DNA of 8,222 nucleotides from Betaproteobacteria bacterium. GTDB lineage: Bacteria; Pseudomonadota; Gammaproteobacteria; Burkholderiales; Usitatibacteraceae. The position numbers and the translations under genes are program-made. Shown here in pieces: positions 1 to 5,150 of the stretch. The stretch lies in NCBI GenBank assembly GCA_003105245.1, contig PQAI01000241.1, positions 1,174 through 9,395 of the forward strand. Reading direction: 5' to 3'. The notes beneath the pieces were generated by a model. It was given only the letters and a program-made list of their open reading frames with translations. It had not been told where the DNA came from and did not search any database. Every line of letters starts with the position of its first letter. Position 1 is the stretch's first letter.

Positions 1-261
1 GTGGGCAACGACGCGTGCTGGACGCAGATCGCCCGCGAGCAGGTGAAGATGCTGGGCGACGACGTGGGCACCGTGCTCGCGCGCACCGCCTACCACGAGG
101 TGGCGAAGGGCTTCGGCGCCGAGGGCATCGAGATCCGCACCGACGCCGAGGTGAAGCAGGGTCTCGCGCACGCCCGGCGCCTGGCGGCCGCCGGCAAGCC
201 CGTCCTGGTGAACGTCTGGCTCGACAAGACCGAGTTCCGCGAGGGCTCGATCTCGATGTAG
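1..261 (+). CDS. Thiamine-pyrophosphate enzyme, acetolactate synthase / 2-hydroxyacyl-CoA lyase-like, C-terminal fragment (5' end outside window)
   Basis: This is the last 86 residues of a TPP-dependent enzyme. The fragment opens with GNDACWTQIAREQ, the segment that follows the TPP/Mg-binding motif in the C-terminal pyrophosphate-binding domain of the acetolactate synthase superfamily. It continues through a conserved 'TAYHEVAKGFGAEG' block, then the usual final helix and strand (GKPVLVNVWLD) and ends FREGSISM. From memory, this tail resembles the IlvB-like / 2-hydroxyacyl-CoA lyase branch more than anabolic IlvB; oxalyl-CoA decarboxylase is another possibility. The family cleaves or joins 2-keto or 2-hydroxyacyl substrates in the cytoplasm. 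The GTG at base 1 is an internal Val codon, not a start, because whole enzymes are about 550 residues and the catalytic motifs lie upstream. The family is well supported; the exact substrate is not. Confidence 0.85.
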   Translation: MGNDACWTQIAREQVKMLGDDVGTVLARTAYHEVAKGFGAEGIEIRTDAEVKQGLAHARRLAAAGKPVLVNVWLDKTEFREGSISM

Positions 262-273
262 TCCTTCCGGCCC

Positions 274-301
274 TTGACGGGCACGTTTCGGGGAGTATCT
301 T
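274..301 (+). promoter_or_regulatory. Sigma70-type promoter for the cyclic-nucleotide-fold gene
   Basis: A -35-like TTGACG (274-279) is separated by 16 bp from a -10-like TATCTT (296-301), just after the stop codon of the TPP enzyme. Predicted initiation is near 308, which would place the leader hairpin at 310-340 at the very 5' end of the transcript, about 70 nt ahead of the ATG at 378. This rests on consensus matching by eye. Confidence 0.5.
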
Positions 302-309
302 GGTCTGGC

Positions 310-340
310 AGGCCGGAAAGGGCCTGGGGCCCTCCGGCCT
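310..340 (+). other. Strong GC hairpin in the 5' leader
   Basis: The left arm AGGCCGGA-AA-GGGCC (310-324) pairs with the right arm GGCCCTCCGGCCT (328-340) over 13 bp, with an AA bulge and a TGG loop. No T-run follows, so it does not look like a standard intrinsic terminator for the upstream gene. Because it begins about 2 nt after the predicted start of transcription, it may protect the mRNA 5' end or act as a leader control element. A terminator role that does not need a U-tract is not excluded. Confidence 0.6.
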
Positions 341-377
341 GTCACCACAAGACAGCCAAACGACAGGAGGGACACCC

Positions 378-854
378 ATGAACACGCCGATGCCGATGGC
401 GCTCACCCAGCATCCGTTCGCGCAGGGATTCGAGCCGCGGGAGATCGGTCAGCTGGCCGCGCTGGCGCGGCCGGTCCGGTTCGCGAAGGACGAGATCGTC
501 TACCGCGAAGGCGAGGAGTGCGACGACTTCTACCTCGTCGTCTCCGGGCGCGTCATCCTCGAGATCACGCCGTCCAGCGGCACATTCACCTTCGGCACCG
601 TGGAGGCGGGCGACGAGTTCGGCTGGACCGCGGTGCTCGGGAGCCACGACCGCGTGCTGCAGGCGAGGGCGCTGCAGGACACCGAGGTCCTCGCCTTCGA
701 CGCCGCGCGCCTTCGCGAACTCTGCGAGTCGGACCCGGCGTTCGGCTACGACCTGATGCGCAAGCTCCTGGCGGCGGCCGTCGAGCGGCTCCAGGCGGTC
801 CGGCTCGAGGTGATGGACCTCTACTACCCCGTGGCACGCCGCGCCGGCGCCTGA
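378..854 (+). CDS. Stand-alone cyclic-nucleotide-binding-fold (Crp/Fnr sensor-type) protein
   Basis: The protein has 158 residues. The ATG at 378 is set by a strong AGGAGG (365-370) 7 nt upstream. Residues ~25-115 form a CNB/cupin beta-roll: KDEIVYREGEECDDFYLVVSGRV (35-59) is the classic strand-turn-strand block, and 'VEAGDEFGWTAVLGSHD' leads into the phosphate-binding cassette region. Residues 116-158 are helical and resemble the dimerisation helix of Crp-type proteins, but the chain stops before any helix-turn-helix. It is therefore a sensor or partner module, not a transcription factor by itself. The cassette is atypical: the Glu of 'FGE' is Trp (FGW, 81-83) and the Arg-Thr/Ser-Ala signature is missing, so cAMP or cGMP binding is doubtful. 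The gene has its own promoter and leader hairpin. The fold is sure; the ligand is unknown. Confidence 0.88.
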   Translation: MNTPMPMALTQHPFAQGFEPREIGQLAALARPVRFAKDEIVYREGEECDDFYLVVSGRVILEITPSSGTFTFGTVEAGDEFGWTAVLGSHDRVLQARALQDTEVLAFDAARLRELCESDPAFGYDLMRKLLAAAVERLQAVRLEVMDLYYPVARRAGA

Positions 855-894
855 TCGCGGGACCCGCCGCCGGAAAGGCGGCCACCCCGGAAGG

Positions 895-900
895 TAGAAT
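895..900 (+). promoter_or_regulatory. Possible -10 element for the methyltransferase gene
   Basis: TAGAAT (895-900) is a good -10 match 48 bp before the methyltransferase ATG, giving a predicted start near 907. No convincing -35 lies 16-18 bp upstream. A small CCGCC-GGAAA-GGCGG hairpin (867-881) lies between the two genes and has no T-run. Read-through from the preceding gene is equally possible, since the gap is only 94 bp. Confidence 0.3.
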
Positions 901-948
901 CGGCCCCGGGGCGCGGATCGCGCGCCGCCGCGAACCGGGAAGGCGAGG

Positions 949-1635
949 ATGGCGCACGAATCATCGAAGACGAAGAAGGTGTGGGGCGAGCTGGAACGCT
1001 CCGTGCTGCGCGGGGAGGGCATCGACATCGGCTGCGGAGCCGATCCCGTCCTGCCCGGCGTGATGCCCTTCGACCTCGCGCAGGGCGACGCCAACCGGAT
1101 CGTGGACCACGTCCACCGCCAGTTCGACTTCGTCTACGCCTCGCACTGCCTGGAGCACATGCGCGACCCGCGCGACGCCATCGCCCAGTGGTGGAGCCTC
1201 GTGAAGCCCGGCGGGGTGCTCTTCGTGATCGTCCCCGACGAGGACCTCTACGAGCAGGGATTCTGGCCCAGCCGCTTCAACCGCGACCACAAGTGGACCT
1301 TCACGATCGCCAAGCGCGCGAGCTGGTCGCCGGTGTCCGTGAACCTCCTGGACCTCGCGCGCGCGCTGCCCGGGGGAGAGGTGCTCGACATCCGCCTCTT
1401 CGACACGGCCTACGACCGGGGACTGCAGGTGAACGGTCAGCGCGCGGGAACGCTCGCGTTCCGCTCCCGCCGTGCGGCCGGCCGGGTGGCCTACGGGCTG
1501 CTTCGCCTGCTCGGCTTCGACAAGCAGGCCCTGAAGCGCACCTTCGTCCGGCCCCTGGACCAGACCGACTTCCCCGACACGCTGGCGCAGATCCAGTGCA
1601 TCGTGCGCAAGTCGGCGGCGCAGCCCGGCAGCTGA
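949..1635 (+). CDS. Class I SAM-dependent methyltransferase (Methyltransf_11 type)
   Basis: The protein has 228 residues and is predicted cytoplasmic. The start is the ATG at 949, with GGGAAGG at 937-943. Motif I, the SAM-binding glycine loop, is GIDIGCGADP (24-33). The acidic residue that would contact the ribose hydroxyls is probably D42 in VMPFDL. Motif II/III is FDFVYASHCLEHMRDP (59-74), followed by the 'LVKPGGVLFVIVPD' strand (84-97). The layout, with a very short N-terminus before motif I, an 'SHCLEH' segment and no extra domains, is that of small methyltransferases often found with polysaccharide or lipid-modification genes, but no such genes are present here. The methyl acceptor cannot be told. 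Residues 150-228 are basic and variable. Its stop lies 15 bp from the stop of the converging minus-strand gene, and no terminator is visible in that gap. Confidence 0.9.
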   Translation: MAHESSKTKKVWGELERSVLRGEGIDIGCGADPVLPGVMPFDLAQGDANRIVDHVHRQFDFVYASHCLEHMRDPRDAIAQWWSLVKPGGVLFVIVPDEDLYEQGFWPSRFNRDHKWTFTIAKRASWSPVSVNLLDLARALPGGEVLDIRLFDTAYDRGLQVNGQRAGTLAFRSRRAAGRVAYGLLRLLGFDKQALKRTFVRPLDQTDFPDTLAQIQCIVRKSAAQPGS

Positions 1636-1650
1636 AGCCGGCCGGATCCC

Positions 1651-3750
1651 CTAGTTGCAGTACGGCACGGGGCTCGAGAACACGAGGCGGGTGATGGCCT
1701 TCGTCACCTGGACGCCGTCCACGGTGTAGGTGAGGGTGCCGTTCTCCCCGTCGGCGAACCGGAAGCGCATCGTGCCCACTGTGGCGAGGTCTGCCGCCGT
1801 GGTCGGCGTGAAGGGGTTGGCATTGAACGGTGGCCCGGAGCCGCGATAGAGCGTCCCGAGGTATGAGCCGTCCGGCTGGCGCGTTCCTCCCGACATCACC
1901 AGCCACAGGTCGCGCCCCGTGGCATCGTAGGTGAACAGCGTGGCGAAGAGCGTGTCGCCCTGGTGAGTCACGTTGACTCCCCATCCGCCCTCCGCCGCGT
2001 TCCACCACAGGTCCTGGTAGTTGGTCGAGTTGGCCCTGCTCGAAAGCGAAGGCAGGCAACTCGCCGCACGGGTGCCGAAGACCAGGCGCTCGATGCCCTT
2101 GTTCACCTCCGCTCCGTTCACCGTGTAACGGAGCGTAGCGGAGTTCACGTCCACGAAGGAGGCCGTCATCGTGCCGACCTGCGTGTAGTTGGAAGGCCCG
2201 ATGGGGATGAACGGATCGGCGTTGAAGGCCGGGCCGGTGGTGCGGTAGAGCTCGCCGGTGAAGCTCACGCCGTCGGCCTGCAGGACGCCGTTCGACATCA
2301 CCAGCCACAGCGGCTTGCGGTCGGCGTCGTACGTGAAGAGGGTCGCGAAGAGGATGTTGCCCTGGTGGGCGAAGTTCACCCCCCACCCGTTCTCCGCCGG
2401 GTTCCACCACAGGGCCGTCTGCGAGGAAAGCATCGGGCAGACGCTGGACCCCGGAACGGTGACCGCGGGACGGTAGACGCCGTTCTGGATCATCGTGGCA
2501 CTGCTCGATCCGTAGCCCACGTAGAACGTGGCTCCGGCGACGGTGGGGGTGGAGACATTGTTCAGAATCGTCACCGATGCCCCCTGGGCCCCGAGGATCC
2601 CGGACGTGAGGGCCTGGAGCTGGGACGCGGAGGCGGCGACGAGCTGGCCATTGGAGCCCATCTGCGCGAGCACGCAGGCGGGCGGGTCGTCCTTCCGCTC
2701 GGAGCGGCCGTAGCCGACGATCATCGCGCTCTTGCTCGTTCCGCCGCTCACCTGGCTGGCCGGGGCGATGGCGAAGGCGTAGATGCTGCCCGTGGTGCCC
2801 ACGTCCTGGGGCCGGAACTGGATCTGGGCCGTCGCCGTGGCGGAGGTCGGGGTGATGCTGGAGGTCACCGTCATGGGGAAGACCGGCGTCACTGCCTTGA
2901 GGGAGACGGTCGTGACCGTGAGGTAGCGGGCATTGTTGTTGCTGCCCGGCAGCGCGGAATTCGAACGCGCGTCGACGATCGCGTTGAAGGAGGCCACGAG
3001 GGTGTACTCGCCGCTCGCCGTGAGGGTGTTGGGCGGGATCACGACCGAAACGAAGTTCGGGCTCGGGACCGCCGACGCCGTCTGCAGGTAAAGCGGGCAG
3101 CTGGTGACCGCGCCCGCAGGGACGGCATACCCCGGCCCCCTCAGGAACAGGCAGATGACGTCGTTGAGGTGCGTGCCGTACCCCGAAAACGCATTCGTGG
3201 TGATGGTCAGGGGCTTCGTCGGGTCGATGATGTAGTTGCCGTTGGACCAGGAGCCGCCGTTCAGGGTCAGGACCGGCGGTGCCGGATAGGCGTCGCCGGA
3301 CAGGTTGAGCGGTACGCTCGCTCCGCCGACGTTGAAGGTGTAGGTGCCGTTCGGGAAGAGCCGGTCGAGCTCGCTCCTGGAGGTGGCACGATACTCGTTG
3401 GCGTTCGTGCCCCAGCGCCAGCCGCCGATGGCCGTGCTGTATACCAGGGTTCCATTGTTGTGCTGTGCTCCCAGCTCCGCCGCGGCGAAGGGGCCGGAGA
3501 TGGTCGGCGGTGCCATGCCGGAGATCCCGGCGCCGTCGACGGAAGCCAGGAAGCTGTACGTGCCCGAGAGACTGGGCGCGATGTCGGTCGGCGAGGTCTG
3601 GACGTATCGCGCGGTCTTGCGCACCGTGACCTGGCTCACCTGCGCGAAAATCTCGGTCGCGCCACCCAGTAGCGCGACGAGGGCGGCAAGCGCCGCAAGC
3701 GCGCGAACCATGGCCGGTCGCCCGTCGGCTGGATCGAAGCGTGCATTCAT
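1651..3750 (-). CDS. Exported multidomain protein with two C-terminal WWN/GWGVN tandem repeats, function unknown
   Basis: The protein has 699 residues. The ATG at 3750 follows GGGGAGG (3755-3761, read on the minus strand); the open frame continues upstream without a better start. A signal peptide is visible: a basic start (MVR at 14-16), a hydrophobic run (ALAALAALVALLGG) and likely cleavage after IFA (34-36). M14 is an alternative start. Residues ~37-300 are Gly/Ser/Thr-rich beta-type sequence with repeated 'NGTYTF' and 'SGEYTL' strands. Residues ~300-435 form a second module with ACVLAQMG (from 358) and FYVGYG (409-414). Residues 438-698 are two copies of a Cys-led repeat. I recall similar C-terminal repeats in betaproteobacterial secreted proteins but know no characterised function. 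There is no catalytic signature, sortase motif or transmembrane anchor, so a surface or secreted adhesion or binding role is a guess. Codon use looks less GC3-extreme than in its neighbours. Confidence 0.85.
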   Translation of the reverse strand: MNARFDPADGRPAMVRALAALAALVALLGGATEIFAQVSQVTVRKTARYVQTSPTDIAPSLSGTYSFLASVDGAGISGMAPPTISGPFAAAELGAQHNNGTLVYSTAIGGWRWGTNANEYRATSRSELDRLFPNGTYTFNVGGASVPLNLSGDAYPAPPVLTLNGGSWSNGNYIIDPTKPLTITTNAFSGYGTHLNDVICLFLRGPGYAVPAGAVTSCPLYLQTASAVPSPNFVSVVIPPNTLTASGEYTLVASFNAIVDARSNSALPGSNNNARYLTVTTVSLKAVTPVFPMTVTSSITPTSATATAQIQFRPQDVGTTGSIYAFAIAPASQVSGGTSKSAMIVGYGRSERKDDPPACVLAQMGSNGQLVAASASQLQALTSGILGAQGASVTILNNVSTPTVAGATFYVGYGSSSATMIQNGVYRPAVTVPGSSVCPMLSSQTALWWNPAENGWGVNFAHQGNILFATLFTYDADRKPLWLVMSNGVLQADGVSFTGELYRTTGPAFNADPFIPIGPSNYTQVGTMTASFVDVNSATLRYTVNGAEVNKGIERLVFGTRAASCLPSLSSRANSTNYQDLWWNAAEGGWGVNVTHQGDTLFATLFTYDATGRDLWLVMSGGTRQPDGSYLGTLYRGSGPPFNANPFTPTTAADLATVGTMRFRFADGENGTLTYTVDGVQVTKAITRLVFSSPVPYCN
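1657..2058 (-). repeat. Protein-level tandem repeat, copy 2 (residues 565-698 of the exported protein)
   Basis: This copy starts at C565 (CLPSLSS) and runs through DLWWNAAEGGWGVN, HQGDTLFATLFTYDA, DLWLVMSGG, GTLYRGSGPPFNANPF, TLTYTVDGVQVTKAI and LVFSSP. Compared with copy 1, the two are offset by exactly 134 residues (402 nt) from the LWWN motif onward, and even the DNA keeps an 18-nt identical block (1891-1908 here, 2293-2310 in copy 1). The final Cys is C698, next to the C-terminus. Confidence 0.9.
2059..2439 (-). repeat. Protein-level tandem repeat, copy 1 (residues 438-564 of the exported protein)
   Basis: This copy starts at C438 (CPMLSS) and runs through LWWNPAENGWGVNF (447 onward), HQGNILFATLFTYDA, PLWLVMSNG, GELYRTTGPAFNADPF, TLRYTVNGAEVNKGI and LVFGTR. 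The next Cys (C565) opens copy 2, so the conserved cysteines at 438, 565 and 698 bracket the units. Copy 1 is 7 residues shorter because its linker before LWWN is shorter. Confidence 0.9.
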
Positions 3751-3817
3751 TGCGCCTCCCCTCGTGGCGGGTTCGTGTGCCTGCCTTCGTGGCCGCTCGC
3801 ACTTCGGGCCAAAGCGT

Positions 3818-3846
3818 AATCTATCGAAATCCGCGACCGGAGACAA
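3818..3846 (-). promoter_or_regulatory. Sigma70-type promoter for the exported repeat protein
   Basis: Read on the minus strand, TTGTCT (3846-3841) is followed after 17 bp by TAGATT (3823-3818). Initiation is expected near 3811, giving a leader of about 60 nt before the ATG at 3750. This suggests the exported protein can be expressed separately from the permease gene upstream on the same strand. It is based on consensus matching only. Confidence 0.5.
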
Positions 3847-3847
3847 A

Positions 3848-3876
3848 GGGCCGGGAGGCGGGCCGCGGGGAGGGGG
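3848..3876 (+). other. G-quadruplex-type cluster of five G-runs beside a promoter
   Basis: Five runs of three to five Gs lie at 3848-3850, 3853-3855, 3860-3862, 3867-3870 and 3872-3876, with spacers of 2, 4, 4 and 1 nt. This satisfies the usual G3+N1-7 pattern. The cluster fills the gap between the permease stop (3879) and the -35 of the exported-protein promoter (3841-3846). The G-rich strand is the template strand for both genes. Confidence 0.6.
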
Positions 3877-3878
3877 CG

Positions 3879-4631
3879 CTACGGGCGGAGCAGCAACCAG
3901 GTGCCCGAGGCGAGGTAGAACACGCCCATCGACATCACCGCCCAGCGGGTCCACTGGCGGAACGAGGCGTCGGTGAGCCTCTCCAGGATCCGCCGCGACA
4001 TCGTGGTGCCTGCGATGGCGAGCGCCACCATGAGGGCTCCCAGCCAGAAGTCGACGCTGCCGCGCTGGGCCGCGCCGACGAGGCCGCCGAAATAGGTGAT
4101 CTTGATGATGTGCCCGAGGCTCTGGATGGAGGCCTTCGTGGCCACGACCTGGCGCCGGTCCATCCTCGAGCGCACGAAGAAGACGTCCAGGATGGGACCG
4201 GAGACCCCGGCGACGAGCTGCAGCCCCGTGCAGATGACGCCGCAGAGCAGGGGATGGCCGCGCCGCTGCACGTCCAGGACGAGCCTTTCCGGCATCGCGA
4301 GCCCGATGAAGGGCGTGATGCCCAGCACGAGCAGCGCCACCGGCTTGCTCGCCACGAGCTGGACGAGCGTGAAGGCGGCCAGCGCGGCGAGCGAGCCGTA
4401 GGCGTTGCCGCGGAAGACGCGCCAGTCGATGGAGGTCCGCCAGAGGACCGCGCGCCAGCCGTTGGAGGCGAGCTGGGTCACCCCGTGCAGCACCATCGCC
4501 TGCGGCACCGTGAGGAGCGCCAGCAGCACCCCCATGAAGATCATGCCCCCGGCCATCCCGAGGATGCCGGAGATGAAGGAGGTGACGAGGGCGGTGACGG
4601 CGAGGGTGGCGACGATGGCGGCGGAAGGCAT
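3879..4631 (-). CDS. TSUP-family (TauE/SafE-type) inner-membrane permease
   Basis: The protein has 250 residues, the normal length for the TauE/SafE (DUF81) family, whose members move sulfite, sulfonates, sulfoacetate or other small anions across the cytoplasmic membrane. Hydrophobic segments lie at roughly 5-25, 30-45, 80-112, 128-150, 165-190, 194-212 and 230-248. The two-fold family pattern is visible: a Gly-rich first helix (FISGILGMAGGMIFMG, 19-34) and its second-half counterpart (LVAGVSGPILDVFFVR, 139-154), with a basic cytoplasmic loop (RSRMDRR, 154-160). No sulfur-metabolism gene lies nearby, so the substrate is unknown. The ATG at 4631 has no Shine-Dalgarno and lies 27 bp from the divergent ATG at 4659; extending further would overlap that gene, so this start is preferred. 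A leaderless or nearly leaderless message is likely. Confidence 0.85.
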   Translation of the reverse strand: MPSAAIVATLAVTALVTSFISGILGMAGGMIFMGVLLALLTVPQAMVLHGVTQLASNGWRAVLWRTSIDWRVFRGNAYGSLAALAAFTLVQLVASKPVALLVLGITPFIGLAMPERLVLDVQRRGHPLLCGVICTGLQLVAGVSGPILDVFFVRSRMDRRQVVATKASIQSLGHIIKITYFGGLVGAAQRGSVDFWLGALMVALAIAGTTMSRRILERLTDASFRQWTRWAVMSMGVFYLASGTWLLLRP

Positions 4632-4640
4632 GTGCGAAAG

Positions 4641-4648
4641 GGTATCAT
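4641..4648. promoter_or_regulatory. Possible bidirectional -10 region between divergent genes
   Basis: GGTATCAT contains a -10-like TATCAT on the plus strand (4643-4648) and GATACC on the minus strand (4646-4641). It lies almost midway between the divergent ATGs: 10 nt separate its end from ATG 4659, and 9 nt separate it from ATG 4631. A weak minus-strand -35 (TTGTCG) lies 17 bp before GATACC, inside the opposite gene; no clear plus-strand -35 is seen. Both messages would be nearly leaderless, which fits the absence of a well-placed Shine-Dalgarno on either side. Confidence 0.35.
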
Positions 4649-4658
4649 CCGCGCCACC

Positions 4659-5150
4659 ATGGCCGACAAGCCGCTCATCGACGAGGAACTCGCCGCCTTC
4701 CTGCAGGGCGGGGTGTCGGTGCACGTCGCCTCCCGCGGCCCCACGAACGTGCCCAACCTCGTGCGCGGCATCGGCTGCCGCGTCTCGGCCGACCGCCGCC
4801 AGGTCACCGCGTTCGTGCTCGCCTCCCAGTGCGGGGCGCTGCTCGCGGAGATCGCCATGAACGGCGCCATCGCCTTCGTGGGGAGCCTGCCCAGCACGCA
4901 CCGCACGGTGCAGCTCAAGGGCACGGACGCGAGGACGGGCGCGCCCCTTCCCGGCGACGAGGCGCTCGTCGCCCGGCAGCGCGCGGCCCTCGTCGAAGAC
5001 CTCGTGAGCATGGGCTACCCGCCCGGGATGCCGCGCGCGCTCCTCGGTGGCGACTGGAGCGAGGCCGTGGCCATCACCTTCACCCCGTCGGCGGCGTTCG
5101 TGCAGACGCCCGGCCCCGGCGCGGGAGCCCCGCTGGGAGGCAAGCGGTGA
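4659..5150 (+). CDS. Small FMN-binding split-barrel protein (pyridoxamine 5'-phosphate oxidase-like)
   Basis: The protein has 163 residues and is predicted cytoplasmic. The pattern 'VSVHVASRGPTNVPNLVRGIGCRVS' (19-43) followed by 'VTAFVLASQCGALLAEIAMNGAIAFVGSLPSTHRTVQLKG' (49-88) gives the alternating strands of the PNPOx-like split barrel. The STHRTVQLKG segment is the typical family strand pair that lines the flavin site. This fold binds FMN, F420 or heme, and members act as oxidases or reductases or as flavin-binding regulators; true pyridoxamine-phosphate oxidase is larger and has C-terminal substrate residues not seen here. The C-terminal 20 residues are Gly/Ala/Pro-rich and probably disordered. 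The ATG at 4659 is the first good start after the divergent promoter region, though it lacks a Shine-Dalgarno. The stop overlaps the next start (GTGA, 5147-5150), so the two are translationally coupled and probably act together. Confidence 0.8.
   Translation: MADKPLIDEELAAFLQGGVSVHVASRGPTNVPNLVRGIGCRVSADRRQVTAFVLASQCGALLAEIAMNGAIAFVGSLPSTHRTVQLKGTDARTGAPLPGDEALVARQRAALVEDLVSMGYPPGMPRALLGGDWSEAVAITFTPSAAFVQTPGPGAGAPLGGKR

Noticed and set aside
1..261. GTG at base 1 as the start of a complete 86-residue protein
   Set aside because: The fragment begins in the middle of the TPP-binding domain; whole family members are several times longer, so the gene is cut by the window edge.
1636..1650. GCCGGCCGG palindrome between convergent genes as a terminator
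   Set aside because: The stem is too short (8-base palindrome without a loop) and there is no T-run; it is common in GC-rich sequence.
1963..3672. Plus-strand open frame antisense to the exported-protein gene
   Set aside because: It has low-complexity Arg/Val/Gly/Asp composition, no ribosome site and no domain; the repeats in the opposite frame explain the DNA.
1301..3802. Long open frame on the minus strand overlapping the exported-protein gene
   Set aside because: It is rich in Arg, Ala, Gly and His with no recognisable domain, the signature of a shadow frame in GC-rich DNA. The competing frame has a signal peptide, a ribosome site and internal repeats.
3848..3868. Minus-strand GGCC…GGCC followed by CTTTG as a terminator of the permease gene
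   Set aside because: Only 4 bp pair and the T-run is three bases; the G-run pattern is a better description of the region.
4637..4642. AAAGGG as the ribosome site for the small split-barrel gene
   Set aside because: It lies 16 nt before the ATG, too far for normal use, and would fall upstream of the likely transcription start.
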